The translations under genes were made by a program, and so were the position numbers. Source: Sinohyriopsis cumingii (taxonomy: Eukaryota; Mollusca; Bivalvia; Unionida; Unionidae). Taken from it: a DNA stretch of 64,000 nt. The stretch's first letter is position 1. Each line of letters begins with the position of its first letter. The notes beneath the pieces were generated by a model. That model did no database searches. It had not been told where the DNA came from and worked only from the letters and a program-made list of their open reading frames with translations. Below are positions 41,800 through 55,260 of the stretch, in pieces. The stretch is from assembly GCA_028554795.2 (NCBI GenBank), contig CM068839.1:14291220-14355219 (forward strand), read 5' to 3'.

Positions 41800-43640
41800 T
41801 TTTCAACTGGGGCATCAATGACTCTCATTCGTCGACCAACAGTTCTAGCAAAATTGATTTGTCACTAAGTATAACTGCAATTGCTCTTTAATTAGGAACA
41901 GCTCCAGCGTGTATATTTACTCGAGCTCGAAAATTAATATCAACAACAGATTGTTTAAGTAAAACTAGGTAATCCAGCGAAAAGTAATAAATCGGATACA
42001 GAGTTGTAAAACCTAGCTGTGATATTTGCAAACCAGTATCTATATTTTGATCACGTCCCATAAATGTCATTAACCGATGATATGCACGTGCTACATGATT
42101 TTGATCAAAATTTAATAATACATCTTCAGCTGGTTCTTGATGTCCGTTTATTCTTAAGGAAACTTCACTAACTCCAAGTTTGTCAAATATCATATAATTA
42201 CGTGTTTGTGTATTTACTCGTGCAGTATCATGGAAAGCAATGAATATATGCATTGGCACAAAAACACCTTGCTATGATGCTATATGCCAAGTAAATAAAT
42301 CATTAACAGCACTTTGAACACTATATGCGGTCATCGTCAACCATGACAATATCGATTTACCACCTTGATCCATAAAAGAAAGTAATTTTTGTTCTTCTGC
42401 AATCGCTGGAGTTATTACCGGTATACACAATGAATGTTTTGTTAATATTATTTCACCAGTATCACCGATAGGGCGCCAGTGTGCATCATCGTCAGCAGCC
42501 TTTCTTAGGTGGCGCTCACCAGATAATATGTACTTTTGAGAGAGTGACATATGTAAGGTGAAGTAGTTCGCATTTAAAACATGCACAGTGGAGAGAATGT
42601 TGGCATATCACTATGCTACATTAATGTAATGTGGATGATATTTCTTTTGGATATTGTACTTTTGGAAATTTTACATGATTTAAGCACACTGCTAACTAAT
42701 ATGACTGCTCCCTTGTGTTAAAAAATCAGTCTGAATTAGCCTAAAGTGCACTCCACATAGCAGCTATTAACATAGGGAAAATGAATTTTGCCAGACTAGA
42801 CAATACCAGCGTCTGAAAGTGCAATGAATGAATTACCAAATATATAAAATGTAAAAAAAAGTTATCGGCTCTTTTTTATACAATTTACCTCTGAAGTTCA
42901 CGAAGTGAAAATGACCAAGTAGAGCTAGCACTTTTTTGAAAGGTGCACATTTGAAGTAAGGCCAAGCTGTATACTCTATAACCCATAGTACACCCATCAA
43001 TCATACACAAAATAAAGGGAATTAAAGGTTCTTTGCATTATACCTAAGATATACAAGGTCTTTTTCAAATAGCCAGTATAACCAGTGAGGAAAGCCGGGG
43101 AAATTCTTTTTCTTTAAAATCCTAACCCTGTGCAAAATGTGAAACTGTATAGCGCCACCTTACGAGTGCAGCTGAATGCTTGACTCCAAAAATAACCTTT
43201 CTAACATGTCTGCAAAATCCAAAAATATGTGACAGTGGAATTGCACATGAAATTCTTCTACGATTACTTTTCAGCATTGTTCGTCGTGCTGTAAATCCTA
43301 AGTTGAATTCTGGAATAACATTGATCATTACAGGTTGAGTATCAGCGTCAGCGTTGTCGGCGGCGTTTCTTGGTCGTCCTGTATTATACTGTCTGCTTTC
43401 TGGATGATCAGAAGTGTCTTTGATAAACATCATTGATGGACCAGCTGATCTTGAACAATCATCGGAGTATCTTGCAAGGCCAAGCATCGTCGTGGCAACG
43501 TCAACGTACTTCTGAATTGACACAATATTTCTTCCATCTACGATATACGTAGCACTGTCAAATAACGCCATAATACCGTTGTTGACAAAACTAATTCTAA
43601 CATCAGCTCCATATATAGTAGCATATGTTTTTTATTATTT
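41800..43640 (-). pseudogene. Polinton A: major capsid protein remnant
   Basis: Segments such as MIFDKLGVSEVSLRINGHQE and CAIPLSHIFGFCR match the double-jelly-roll capsid protein family of Polintons. It is homologous to about 54220-55260 in copy B. A Harbinger-type MITE is inserted within it. Fossil. Confidence 0.75.
42508..43159. mobile_element. Harbinger-type MITE nested in Polinton A
   Basis: 652 bp, with ends GGTGGCGCT and AGCGCCACC as inverted repeats, flanked by TTA on both sides (42505-42507 and 43160-43162). Copy B has an uninterrupted 'ctatcTTAcaag' at the matching place, confirming an insertion with a 3-bp TWA duplication as in PIF/Harbinger. No coding capacity. Confidence 0.85.
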
Positions 43641-45370
43641 CACCTTCTACTTCAATAAATGCTTCAGCGGGTAAGAAATATATACTTGTGTCTTTAACTT
43701 ATAATTCAATTCATCCATGCTGATTTAGTTGTCGTGCGTCATAAGAATAATACTGATAATCGTTATCGTCTAACAAGAAGACCAATTCGGGAAATTCCAT
43801 CTCCTGCTATTAGACTTACAGTTATATTTTTTCTGCTTCATTGGCCAACTCTGATAGTTTTTGATTTGCATCTTGATTTATTATCTTACTGACATTTGCA
43901 GGCATATCTTCAGTGCTGGCCAGTTTCACTGGTGGCTGAGGTTTTCGTCGTATTAATCGTGTTGGTCTATTCTTGATCGCCGAAAATGCTTTACCGGCAA
44001 CATTACCAATTGCGCCAGGAATTTTTTCACAAAAAAGATCAATAGATTTCGTTTCTAGTTGTTTTGCAATCGATATTGCTTTTGGGCTATCCTCGCAAAT
44101 AAACCGTGATTAACATCGCCGAGTCCATCACCGTAGATCGCTTCGTAAGTTGGTAATAGTGAGTTTATAACTCTGACCATGATCGGTCCTCGTTGAGCAT
44201 TGTGTATAATCATCTTATTTGTTATTCATTTATCTAATCACTGTAATAGTCATCAACAATTTCATCGATGAGAGATCGATAAACAATGATGTCCATAATA
44301 CCGCCTATTAATAATCGTCGACAAATATCGGAAATGTCATTAATGATTTCTTGAGAATTATTTACAGCACGTTTTATTCCAATTAGAATTTCTAATCTAT
44401 CTACGTCAGAAAGAACATTGTTAGGACAAGTAATAAAACCACTTCTTCCTGTAGTCAGGGAAGGAAAACCACTTCCAGGAGGATCATCAGTAAAAGTATC
44501 TTTAGGTTTTTGTTGAGAAGGTTGTGGGTGAAGAATTAGTGAAGGAGATCGTGGGTTTTTCTCTCGTCGTTCTATCTGTTGTGGTGGTGGAGGAAGTTAA
44601 TATAAAGACTCTTGCTCAGGTGGTTGGGGTAATAAAAGATTCTGACTCCCTCTCTCTCTCTCTCTCTCTCTCTAATTTTGATGATTTTTTCCTTGTTCCT
44701 CTAACATTTCTACATATTGGTCTATTCTATATTCTATTACAATTAGTCTGATACACCGGATCACTCGTATCTATCTGATTAACGTTTTGGTATATACAAT
44801 AAAACTATTTGTACCACTTTTCACGACCGACACCCTCAACATATTCTTGCTTTAAAAAATTACGCCTCTGAGAAAAACTCTCAGCAGCAAATCCACCTAA
44901 ATCATTTATATCGTATTTTTTTATTACTTGTATACCATCCTCAGTAAATTTTTCCATAAAACCAACCCTTCCTACCCTTCTTTGGCGTCATTCTTTTTTC
45001 TTCCACCTCATCAACATCTTCATAACCGGGATGTGGTTGAGCAACGGGTTGAGCATCAGCTATCACAGTTGGAAGATCTCGTAAAATCTTTTTCGTTTGT
45101 TTAGTTCTTCTCGCTATTTTTTCAGTATCTGCAGCAGTTCGTTTCAGCATCGCAAGAAGCTTCCACAACTCTTTCAGTAACTTTTGTAACAGGTCTAAAT
45201 ACTTTTTCTGCTCCTTCTGCATATTCAACTTGTGATTTTTGTCGTTCCTGTAGTTTTTGTTTAAGAGAATCACGGACAGGAAGAAATTTTTTGATTGCTT
45301 CTGATCGTTCTCGAGCTAATCTAGCTGTATAAGATTCCATAGCTGGTGTCATTATTGATATAAATAATGA
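43640..45370 (-). pseudogene. Polinton A: minor capsid/accessory region
   Basis: Decayed minus-strand frames. The part at 44940-45360 is rich in Glu, Arg and Lys and coil-like, starts near a MTPAMESYTARLARERSEA segment, and is conserved at 55260-56270 in copy B. A minor capsid or core protein is likely by position. A (CT)n tract lies at 44650-44673. Confidence 0.4.
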
Positions 45371-45377
45371 TTTAATA

Positions 45378-45633
45378 ATAGCAGCAGAGAAGGTGCGACC
45401 TCAATGAAACGTCCGGTTGGCAAACGAAAACACACATACAAATTTAGAAAAACACGAACGACAAAGATAAAGTAACAAAATGAACTAATCCAATTAGAGG
45501 ATCTCGCGGTCATTTAGAGGCATTGGATTGGCGTTATTGACCTTTTTTTCATTTTCGTAGGAAGCTTTATTTTCTCAAAAATGACGTTCTAGCAAAAGGT
45601 CTGTTCACCCTGTTTCCTGCTTCAGATGATTTG
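45378..45633 (-). repeat. Polinton A right terminal inverted repeat
   Basis: Inverted match of 33344-33600. It includes 'ggcgttattgacc', 'ttcgtaggaagctttatttt' and 'tgacgttctagcaaaaggtct'. The outer end is near 'cctgcttc'. Confidence 0.88.
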
Positions 45634-45844
45634 GCAATATACGACTTTTTGCACATAATTGCAGCAATAGGGCTTTAACATCCAATAATAAAACATATAT
45701 AAATAATATATTCATACAATCATAAAAAAATGGAATATTAGTTTACATGTAGCATCAGGAAGGGTGAACAGACCACTTTTTAGACAAGTCCATTCACGAA
45801 AATAAAGCTTCCTATGAAAATGAAAAAAGTCAATAACATTGACA
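45634..45844 (+). repeat. Stray Polinton terminal-repeat fragment (45748-45838)
   Basis: 'ggaagggtgaacagaccact' ... 'cttcctatgaaaatgaaaaa' ... 'gtcaataac' matches the outer part of the Polinton left TIR in direct orientation, with more divergence than the two ends of element A. It looks like the remains of a third, older Polinton end. Confidence 0.7.
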
Positions 45845-46335
45845 TCAAGTTGGTTTGTTATTGAAAAGGAAAAAGTAACCAGTTACTTATTGAATAAGTT
45901 ACTTATTCCCGATTCAACTATTTCTACATACATTTGGTTACTTATTCCTTATTTTCATCCAGTTGGGTATTTATTCTTTATTCACAGTTCCATGAGTAAT
46001 TGGTTATTTCTTACTTATTGAAGATTAAAAGCCCTTTAGGTCATGCATTGATGTTATTCTAATTCAGTTAAAGAAATAAGAATGTTCTTTGGACTGAAAT
46101 CAAGTTGGTTACTTATTCTTTATTCCCGATTAAATAAGGAATGACTAACAGGTTAATCATTCTCGATTCAACAGTTTTCACACACAGTTGAATACTTATT
46201 CCTTATTCACACCGAGATTTTTTTCATTATTCCGAATTCAGTGAATAATTGGTTACCACTTAGTTAATGCGGTTGAGAGCTCTTTAGAGCATGCATTGGT
46301 GTAATTATAACCTGACTGGAGAAATACGAGAGCTA
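45845..46335. repeat. Two-unit tandem repeat of about 240 bp
   Basis: Both halves carry 'caagttggttacttattc', 'cgattcaac.gtttttacacaca', 'ttattccttattcac' and 'ttta..gcatgcattg.tgt.att' in the same order. They are fairly diverged. Confidence 0.7.
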
Positions 46336-47190
46336 TATAAATCTGGATATAGACATCACAACTATATGTAGGAGTGGTTTAGGATATTGATAGGAATACG
46401 TGTTTAGTAATTTGATATAGGATTAATTAGTTATGTTAGGCATTTGGGTTCTGTCTTGTCATGCATGGCGTGATCTATTAGTATTTGCGTTCAAAAAGTT
46501 TACTAGTGACTCAAGTAAAAGTTAAATCACAAAGTGTGAAATTGGAGGAATTCAGTTTCCATAGTAAACCTATGCAAAGACCATGATATTAAAAATTCAA
46601 TAACTTAAAATGTTTTAGTGCTCATGATCAAGCCTATATTTATCAACATAGATGAAACCTGGATGTCAGCTTCTGTGTAGAGGAAAGGATATGAGCCGCG
46701 GCATTTTCTGGACCTGCATGTGTTTGAAACATGTGCTTTCAATTCCTCACCAAAGAGTCGGGTGCTAATTTTAGTAATGAGTGTTCCAAACTCAAGACTG
46801 TTAAAGGACTGAAATTCCGTCAATAAAACAAAGTCTCTATTTTTTTCACATACAACTAGGATAAGTTCTCAAAAGATTCTTTTTCCTACAACATAACTTA
46901 CATTATTAACCAATCCTGGTCAGCCTAACCCATATATACTCTATTTTATGTTCACCCATTTCCAGGCTGGTTCCCATTTTTACTATTAGTACAGTGTGTC
47001 CTGGGGATTTCCTTTTTGTGGTCATCATGCCCATAGAGAAGAATTATGTGGAGTTGTTTACGAGTCTAAGAAGCCTTCAGTTGACTTGGAATATTGTCTT
47101 GAAGTCCTTGGAACTGGGGAGCTTAGCATACTTGTAACCGATTTCCAGAACTTGGGGTTATAAAGGGGAGTAGAGGGTGGGTAAAGCACA
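46336..47190. other. No recognised gene; short open frames only
   Basis: An open frame of about 55 codons on + (about 46998-47163, VSWGFPFCGHHAHREELCGV onward) and one on - (46605-46823) have no motif I recognise. The segment at 46380-46560 weakly resembles 62640-62820. Confidence 0.35.
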
Positions 47191-49309
47191 TGTCGCAAGA
47201 AGATAATATCTTACTTATACAGTTTGGTGGTTAAGTATCACCTTTAAAGAGATTTGACAATGACCCTTCTTGACATGTTATCTTTAGAGGATAGTATAGG
47301 CACGAATGAAGTCCAAGGGAATTTCGTTGAGCCGTTTTCGATAAATCAGCTATATGACAGAGGTCTCGTACGACACATGCCGTAAGAAGATTATAACACA
47401 GACCCTTCTATGATATTTTATCTCTAAGAGATAGAGGTCCGTCCACGAAAAGTGTCCTGATGAATTTCGTCTAGAGGCAACAGCGAAATAAGAGACGCCC
47501 TGTGGGTACTTAGCATTAACCCCCCATTCCCGTAAAAAGCCCAACAAAAAGAACAACAACACGCAAATGTGAATAGATGGTATCGATATTTTGTACTAAT
47601 TGAACACCTGCTAGGAGGATTATTGTTTCAACAACTCTTGCATAGTATCTAAATAGATAAACGTTCTAACAGTAGAAAAAGTTTTTTTTTTTTTTTAAAT
47701 TTGTCGAGGCGATTTCGAAAACGCTACGGCTATATGCATGCCGTAAGAACATTACATCTTGATACAGTTTTGACATGGAACCTTCTTTGATATTTTATCT
47801 CTAGAGGATAGAGACAACTCTTGAAGGAAGTCCCGACGAACTTCGTATATAGCAAACCACGATATAAGTAGCGTTCGATGGGTACTGGGTATGAAAAACA
47901 CGCAAAGATTCATAGACTGATTCAAAAGATTTACTAATTGAACCTCTAATTAGATGATTTTGATTACCTCTTTAGGCACCCTTTTCTAAAAGTATTTGTT
48001 TAAGAAAAAAATAAATACGTTGAGTCGATTTCGAGAGAGTCGCTGCCACATAAAGGCAGTTAGGTACAACACATTCCGCATGAAAATTGTATTTTACGTG
48101 TATATTTGGGCAACTGAGTCCCTTCTTTATAGATTTTGACGTAGACCCTTCTTTGACCTTTTATCTATAGGGGATTGAGTCCGTCTACGAAAGAAATCAT
48201 GACGAATTTCGTCGAGAGGAAACAGGGAAATAAGGGACGCCAGATGGGTACCGGTCATGAAAACACGCAAATGTTAATAGTTTGGATCACTAGTTTGTAC
48301 TAACTGTTCCCTTACTTAGAGGGTTCTGATTTCTACGCAACTCGTACAGTATCTAAATCGGGTCCCGTTCTAATAGTAGGAAAAGTTTGAAGAAAATTCG
48401 TTGAGTCGATTTTGAGAAATTAGCTGCAAGAGAAAGAAGGTGGAGTACAATATATACCGTTGTACAGTTGGGCCATTCCGTTCCATCTTTCGAGTTTTCA
48501 TATGGACCCTTCTTTAATATTTTATATCTAGAGGATAGAATGCAAACACGAATAAAGTCCTGATGAATTTCGTCGTGTGATAAGAGCGAAATAAGAGGTG
48601 TCCGACGGGTACCGGGTGTGAAAAATACTCAAATATTCATTGATTGTATTAATAGTTTGTACTAATGGAACCTCCGCTTAGAGGATTTTGATTCAAACGC
48701 ATCTTGGAAATCGCTTAGCTAGGAACCCGTTTTAATAGCAGGAAAATACAGAAAAAGTTGGTCGAGCTAAACTTGAGAAATTCGCTACTAGATAATGGAG
48801 ATCGAGAACAACACATGCCGTAAGATTATATCTTACGTTACATTTGGGAAACTACGTCTCCTTTTCAGTGAGTTTTCACATAGACACTTCTTTGATATTT
48901 TATATCTTGCGGATAGAGACCATCCACAAAAAGAAAGTCCTGATGAATTTCGTCGAAAGGAAACGGCGAAAAAGGGGTGTCCTATGGTACCGGGTATGAA
49001 AAAACAGGCAAATGTTAATAGACTGTATCACTAGTTTGTACTGATTGTGCTTCAACTTAAAGGATTTTGAGTTCAACGTGTCTTGGACAGTATCTAAATA
49101 GGGACCTGTTTTTACTGTAGAAAAGGTGAAAAGAAACTTCTTCGAACCAATTTCGAGAAATTCGCAATTGGAGAAAAATGATCGAGTACAACACATACCG
49201 TTATAAGATGACATCGTACCTAATCAGTTGGGCCATTGCGTACCATCTTAAGAGTAATAGCCCAACTGAATACGTCAGATATCATCTTCTTGCGGCATGT
49301 ATTTTACTA
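47190..49309. repeat. Degenerate satellite of about 370 bp, left block
   Basis: Landmark 'cttctttgatattttatctctagaggatagag' variants occur near 47405, 47780, 48149, 48510 and 48887, spaced 361-377 bp. Each unit also has 'aagtcctgacgaatttcgtcgagagg', 'gggtaccgggtatgaaaaac' and 'ccgatttcgagaaatt.gctgc'. Divergence between units is high. Confidence 0.9.
49255..49309 (-). repeat. Inverted satellite piece at the junction with Polinton B
   Basis: 'aatagcccaactgaatacgt' and 'catcttcttgcggcatgt' are reverse complements of satellite phrases (acatgccgcaagaagatg; cagttgggctatt). The array flips orientation just before the fossil element begins. Confidence 0.7.
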
Positions 49310-49929
49310 GACCTAATAAATTTTGAACTTGATCATGTTCATATCTCCACAACACCAAGTTTGATGAATGTTTCTCAAAGTATGTGTATCAACACCATTA
49401 AACACAACTAAAATATTACAATTATCTCTCATTACTTTAGGTATTTGTACATATCGTTGAGTAACATAAATCACATCAGTATTTGTATGCCTACCTCGAG
49501 AAAATATTCTTGCCGGATTTGCTTGTTTGTCCAATATTACGTAGCCGTATACTACGAGATTATTAATAAATCCATCTAATTTATCTACGGACGGTGGTTC
49601 ATCAATACCAGTTATAAAATTAATAATATCGTAACCATCTTCATTTAATAATTTTGCATTTTCATTAAAATCTTTAAGTACATAGTAACATCTCTGATCA
49701 TCAACTGACAGAGCTACTAAATATTACTTGTCCCACTTGTGCCATCTCATTATCAAATTAAGCACTAATTGAGTTTTACGGGACCCAGATGGACCACTTA
49801 TAATCATTCTGATAGAATTTGGTAATAATATATTTGACTGGTTCTTGTTTCCGTGCCGCTGAGAAATCAATTACATCCATATTATCAATATACATGTACC
49901 TATATTACTTACGTTGTAGAGTTAAACCT

Positions 49930-50360
49930 CCCAACTACTGATTTAGCAACGGTTACAACAAAAAATGGAAAACTAGCATATGTTGCAAAATGTGCAACAT
50001 GTAACAGAAATTCTTTTTCGTTTTTACCTAAAATTCAACATACAGATGGTGTTGATATTGCCACAATAATGTCAAAATTTCCAGGAACACCATGGACTTA
50101 ATACCCAGGAAAAAAACATCTTCCTGGATATAACTATTGTGGTCCTGGTACCCGACTTGATATCCGACTTGATAAACAAGATCAACCAAGACCTGGCGAA
50201 TATCCAATAAATAAAATTGATAAAGCGTGTCATATTCATGATGTTGCGTATAAAAGCAATGATTTACAAAAAATACATATTGCAGATGTGGAGTTAATTC
50301 ATGCATTAAATTCCATAAAATATTTATCTTTTAAAGAACAATTATCTAGATTGGCAACAT
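49930..50360 (+). pseudogene. Polinton B: phospholipase A2-domain remnant
   Basis: The YNYCGPGT-type loop and the DKACHIHDVAYKSND segment match the calcium-binding loop and His-Asp site of parvovirus-like PLA2 domains. It is clearer here than in copy A. Fossil. Confidence 0.7.
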
Positions 50361-50599
50361 AATCTGCGATGAAATGTAAACTATATTTTGGAGCCGGTAA
50401 TTAATCAACCAATTATTGAAATAATGGAATCGATTTATTATAGCCCAACAGGATATTGGAAAGGTAGAGCAGCTATTAGCAAACTCGCTGATGCAGCAAA
50501 TGTCATATGTTCTGCTGCTGAAAAATGGTTAGCACGACAGGCAATATGGCAAATTTGCCTACCACCACCTAAATAAATTTAGCATGCACATTTTGATAT

Positions 50600-51160
50600 C
50601 AGCACTCCTAATGAAGTTCATCAAGCAGATATTTTATTTTTACCACACGATACTATCAACATTGGTAGGCGTCAGTCAACATACAAATACGCGTTGAATG
50701 TTGACGTTGCAATTAGGTATAAAGAAGCAGAGCCACTATCAACTAAAACAGCTGCTGAAGTTGTATCTGCTTTAGAAATAATTTATGAACGAGGAACCCT
50801 GCGATGGCCACAACTATTACTGGTTGATCCTGGCAAAAAATTTTGTTGGTGTAGTATCAACTCTGATAAAAGACATAATGTCGAAATCAGACAAGGACAC
50901 ACTGCAATTCATCGTGATCAGGAAAGTGTTGAACGATTTAATCGAACACTTGCTGAGCGGTTATTTGGATATCAATATTCAAGATACGAGATCCCGCGAA
51001 TGGGTTGCAAGATTACCAAGTGTAATAGCTGCGTTAAATAATGAAATTACTCGAACAACTGCCATGAAACCTATTAATGCAATTACAAAAATACATACTC
51101 CAATACAGCGACATGACTTTTCAAAACAACCAGCATTAGGTAATGTGACTGTCTGATTTT
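50600..51160 (+). pseudogene. Polinton B: rve integrase remnant
   Basis: Homologous to 34850-35430 of Polinton A, with the same RRQSTYKYALNV and GHTAIHRDQESVERFNRT-type segments of the Polinton integrase. Fossil. Confidence 0.8.
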
Positions 51161-52199
51161 TATATAAACCCGGTGAAGCTGAAGGCGGTAAAAAAAGAGC
51201 GACTGATCCTGTTTGGAGTGTAACGACACATAAAATATCTAGCGTGGTAAGATCTACTGGTAGAACTGCAATCTACAGACTAGATTCAACTGCTCCTCAA
51301 CGTGGATTCGTACGCGAGCAATTACAAGTAATTCCTGAAGACACACAATTAACACCGCATTCACTTTTGTGAACAAGCACCTCGACGTCGGTTACATTCA
51401 AGACATGTCAGCATCACATTTTCGCGTGTATGACCGAATTTACTATTAATTACGTCTACGGTAAATTGTCTTGGATTATTAATAGAGTTCTGCCACAACA
51501 TTACTGTATTACAGCTCTCACAATGAATATTTTGCTATTGTTTTAATGTCATTATAAAGTCAGCGTCAAGATCAAAGTCGCGCTTTTTTTGTCACACTGT
51601 TTATAACTAATTTTTTTCTTACTATATCATTGTCAATAACATCGTTATTACCAGTAGTTTCTGTAAAGTCTATGACAATTCTCCGCAGCTGAGATATTCT
51701 TCTGACTCGAGACACTGCGAGTTAAACTAAATTCGACCATTCGATACGATCATCGACAATCAAAACATTTGAATCAGAGATGGTTAATCCTTGTAATGTA
51801 TGAATCGTCATTGCGAATCCTAGCGTCCATGGAGTTTTGTCCATAGTTAAAGTGCTCTCAACAACTCTGACAGGAACAAAAACAATATCATTTAATACAA
51901 GATTTAGTTTTTCTGATGATCCTGGTATCTCAACGTCGATATTCTGCAGTCTTGTATCAATCGGACGATAACACAATTGTGTCGGTAGATTTGAATTTTT
52001 TTCAAGCATTGAAGATCTTAAATGAGTAAACTGCGGTGACTCACCATCAATATAACCCACACTTGTACCTAATTTAGTTCCGTCCGATAAGTTAACATTG
52101 CTTCGACTTATAAATGTATTTGTTTCGTTGTATCAGCAATTATAAAATCTAGTTCAGCATCATCCATAATCAGTCTTGTACAATATCGTTTATGATCGT

Positions 52200-52780
52200 A
52201 CGATCATCCTTGGGTGAATTTAGCGATTATTTTTTTGCCGAGATCTTTTGTGATTTTATTTTCGTAATCAGTTATATTAGGATTTTCATCATCAGAATAT
52301 TTCTTTTTCCTGAGGTAAAAAATAACTTCTTTCTGCGGACGATATGATATAATTGCTTCACTTACTGTCAGAAATATCAGTATTATTACATCGAGCATAT
52401 ACCGTAATACTAATGTTGTCTCCCACATTTTTTCTGAAAAATGTTCCCCAAACCAGACATAATAAATCGGATGAAGATTTTCGGCAAACTTAAATGACTC
52501 GATACAAGTGAATCCAGTCAAATTAAAATCTGGTAATGGTCCGTTTATCGATACTCTGGTCATTTCGTATGTGGAATGTCCGGATCATTTAAAATATAGA
52601 GAACACTCTCCCATTCCAAGAAAACTTCCTGGATAACATGCACCCATATCAACCGAGATAACATCTTTATGATCGTATTTACTATTCCATAATCCACCGT
52701 GTCTGTATTCGACACAACTCGATATTATATCATTAAAAAATCCATTATACCATTTCAAGACTTGGAAACTTCCATAATTA
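52200..52780 (-). pseudogene. Polinton B: DNA polymerase B remnant
   Basis: The motif A-type phrase VDMGACYPGSFLGMGEC is legible, and the adjoining region corresponds to about 36960-37540 of copy A. Fossil. Confidence 0.7.
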
Positions 52781-52786
52781 TCTATA

Positions 52787-52829
52787 TAAACACACACACA
52801 CACACACACAGACACACACACACACACAC

Positions 52830-52901
<72 letters not shown>
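52787..52901. repeat. (CA)n(TA)n compound microsatellite in Polinton B
   Basis: About 20 CA units followed by about 35 TA units. Confidence 0.95.
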
Positions 52902-52905
<4 letters not shown>

Positions 52906-53339
52906 ACGGAAGTTTCACCATTCACAAAATATGAGATTGAATAGTTATTTTCTGATACCTCTATAAAATGTCAGTATTATTTAAGGGAGATAACTCTTGT
53001 CTCTTTGACAGTAATTTAGTAGTTATTTCCCGTTCTAGTTGTGAATCATATAATTGAGTCTATTTGTCTACCACTGTCAGTAAATACTCGAATGTTATCC
53101 TCAGTAGCACCAAGAACTATACAGACTATGTCATTCCATTTGATATTACTCGTGGTTAAAACACCGTATTTATCCTGAAAAAAAAATTCATCTTGATCAA
53201 CTCCATCTCGATCAACTTCATCTTTAGTTGCGTAATTCGACAAATCAATGTCATCATTTCTTGCCTCCAGTGATAACACTGGTAGAAGATCTTCCGTAAA
53301 TATCAACCATTATATTTTAAGATCTGTTGAAAACGAAAC

Positions 53340-53940
53340 GGTTACTTGTATAATCGTGCACGACTTTATGAGGTGCATCGGAAGATTTTGATATAGCGTC
53401 ACGTACAGCATATACTTCACGGCCACATATCGGTAGATCTGTCATTGTTTGTGTTGGTAATGTTGAATAGTGGAATATTTTTTATTGTGTTTGTATATTT
53501 TAGAAATTTAATTGGTGGTGCCAACCCATACGAATCAAAATAAACAATTCCACGTGGATCAATTGCGTATGCAAACCAGGGAGTTCCTGGACTAGAACTG
53601 TTTTCAAGGTTAATAATTCCTGTTTCAAAATTGTTTGGTTGTTGTGGTAATTGGTCATACATAAAAGTACCTCTGAATTTTTTTCTATTTATTTTTTTAG
53701 CAGCATCAAGTAAATCAAAGTTAGACATTGGACGGATTAACGAAGTGTTTCTGGAAGTCTCAGACCTTTTCCGCATCGATAAGGGGTTCCTGGTGATCTC
53801 AGACCCCTTCCTTTTTATAAAATCCCTGTCCTGTAGCTTTCTTTAATGCCATTCCAGCGGCGGTTCCAACAGCACCAAGTACAGCTGCTTTTGCTACAGC
53901 TGGGGCTGCAGCGGGTATTAAACCTGGTATAGCTGCAAGA
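53340..53940 (-). pseudogene. Polinton B: adenain-like protease remnant
   Basis: Contains YAIDPRGIVYFDSYGLAPP, the Asp/Ser-Tyr-Gly block of adenovirus-type maturation proteases, with the upstream block shared with copy A. Fossil. Confidence 0.72.
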
Positions 53941-54219
53941 AGTGGAAATATACCACCTACTTTAATTAAATCTTTAATAGCGCTCGAAGAAAGATGAAGT
54001 TAAACCTGTTTTTTATTCGGGAGCCATATTAAAATGTTTGAGTTGAGTCTTGGTTAATGATAATTTGTTTGAACCACCACATAAATTTGATCCTTTTTAG
54101 TGATATTTTTGTTTCGCGTTTACTTGCAAGTTTTGATTGTAAATTTTTAACATGACCCAAAGTCAGAATGACATTAACATGACAACACGACATTTTTATA
54201 ATATGATATGTGATTTAAT

Positions 54220-55260
54220 TACATGTTTTCTACTGGAGCGTCAACAACTCTCATTCGTGAAACCAACACCTTCAAGTAGCATTGTTTTATCTCCGAGTGT
54301 AACTGCAACTGCTCTGTAATTAACACCAGAATCTGGATTTACGCGAACTCGAAAATGTATATCAACGACAGATTGCCTAACTAAATGAAGATGTTCCAAC
54401 GAAAAGTAATAAATTGCATATAATTTTCTACAATCTAATTGTAATATTTGTAAACCAATATCCATATTTTGATAACATCCCATAAATGTCATTAACCAGT
54501 GATATACACGCGCTACATAATTTTGATCAAAATGTATTAATATATCTTCAGATGGTTCTTGATGACCATTTATTCTTAAAGAAACTTCAGAAACACCAAG
54601 TTTATCAAATATCATTGGACTACGTTCTTGAGAGTTTAGTCGTACAACATCTTGAAGAGCAATGAAAATATGCCTTGGTGCAGGAACACCTTATTGCGAT
54701 GCTATAAGTCATGTAAATATACTATACCACTGACAGCACTTTGAACACTGTCTGTAGTTACTGTCAACCATGATAACGATTTACTACCTGAATCCATAAA
54801 AGAAAGTAACTTTTGTTCTTCAGCGAGCGATGGGGTTATTACCGGTATCCACAACGAAAGCTTAAATAATATCACTTTACCAACATCAACAGCGACCCCA
54901 CCTACGCGAGAGACAGCATCGTTATCATCACCCTATCTTACAAGTACAGTTGTATGCTTGGCTCCGAAAATGACTTTTCTAACATTTCTGCAAAATCCAA
55001 AGATGTGGGACAGTGGAATTGCACATGAAAATCTTTTACGATTACCTTTTAACATTAACTGACGTGCTCCAAGACCTAAACGGTAATTTGGAGTAGCACA
55101 ATGAACCACCGACCACACCGCGGCGTCAGCAGTATTGGTATCATTTCTTGGTCGCCTTATATTATACGGTCTGTCATCAGGTTGGTCGGCATTATCATTG
55201 TATAATCATCTGAATATATTGCTAGACCTAATATAATTGTAGTAATTCGTGACACGGGAG
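54220..55260 (-). pseudogene. Polinton B: major capsid protein remnant
   Basis: Homologous to the capsid region of copy A (MIFDKLGVSEVSLRINGHQE and CAIPLSHIFGFCR). It lacks the MITE present in A. Fossil. Confidence 0.72.

Noticed and set aside
46998-47163. Exon of a host gene
   Set aside because: Open for about 55 codons with a weak acceptor but no recognisable homology. It is surrounded by repeats, so it was kept only as a note.
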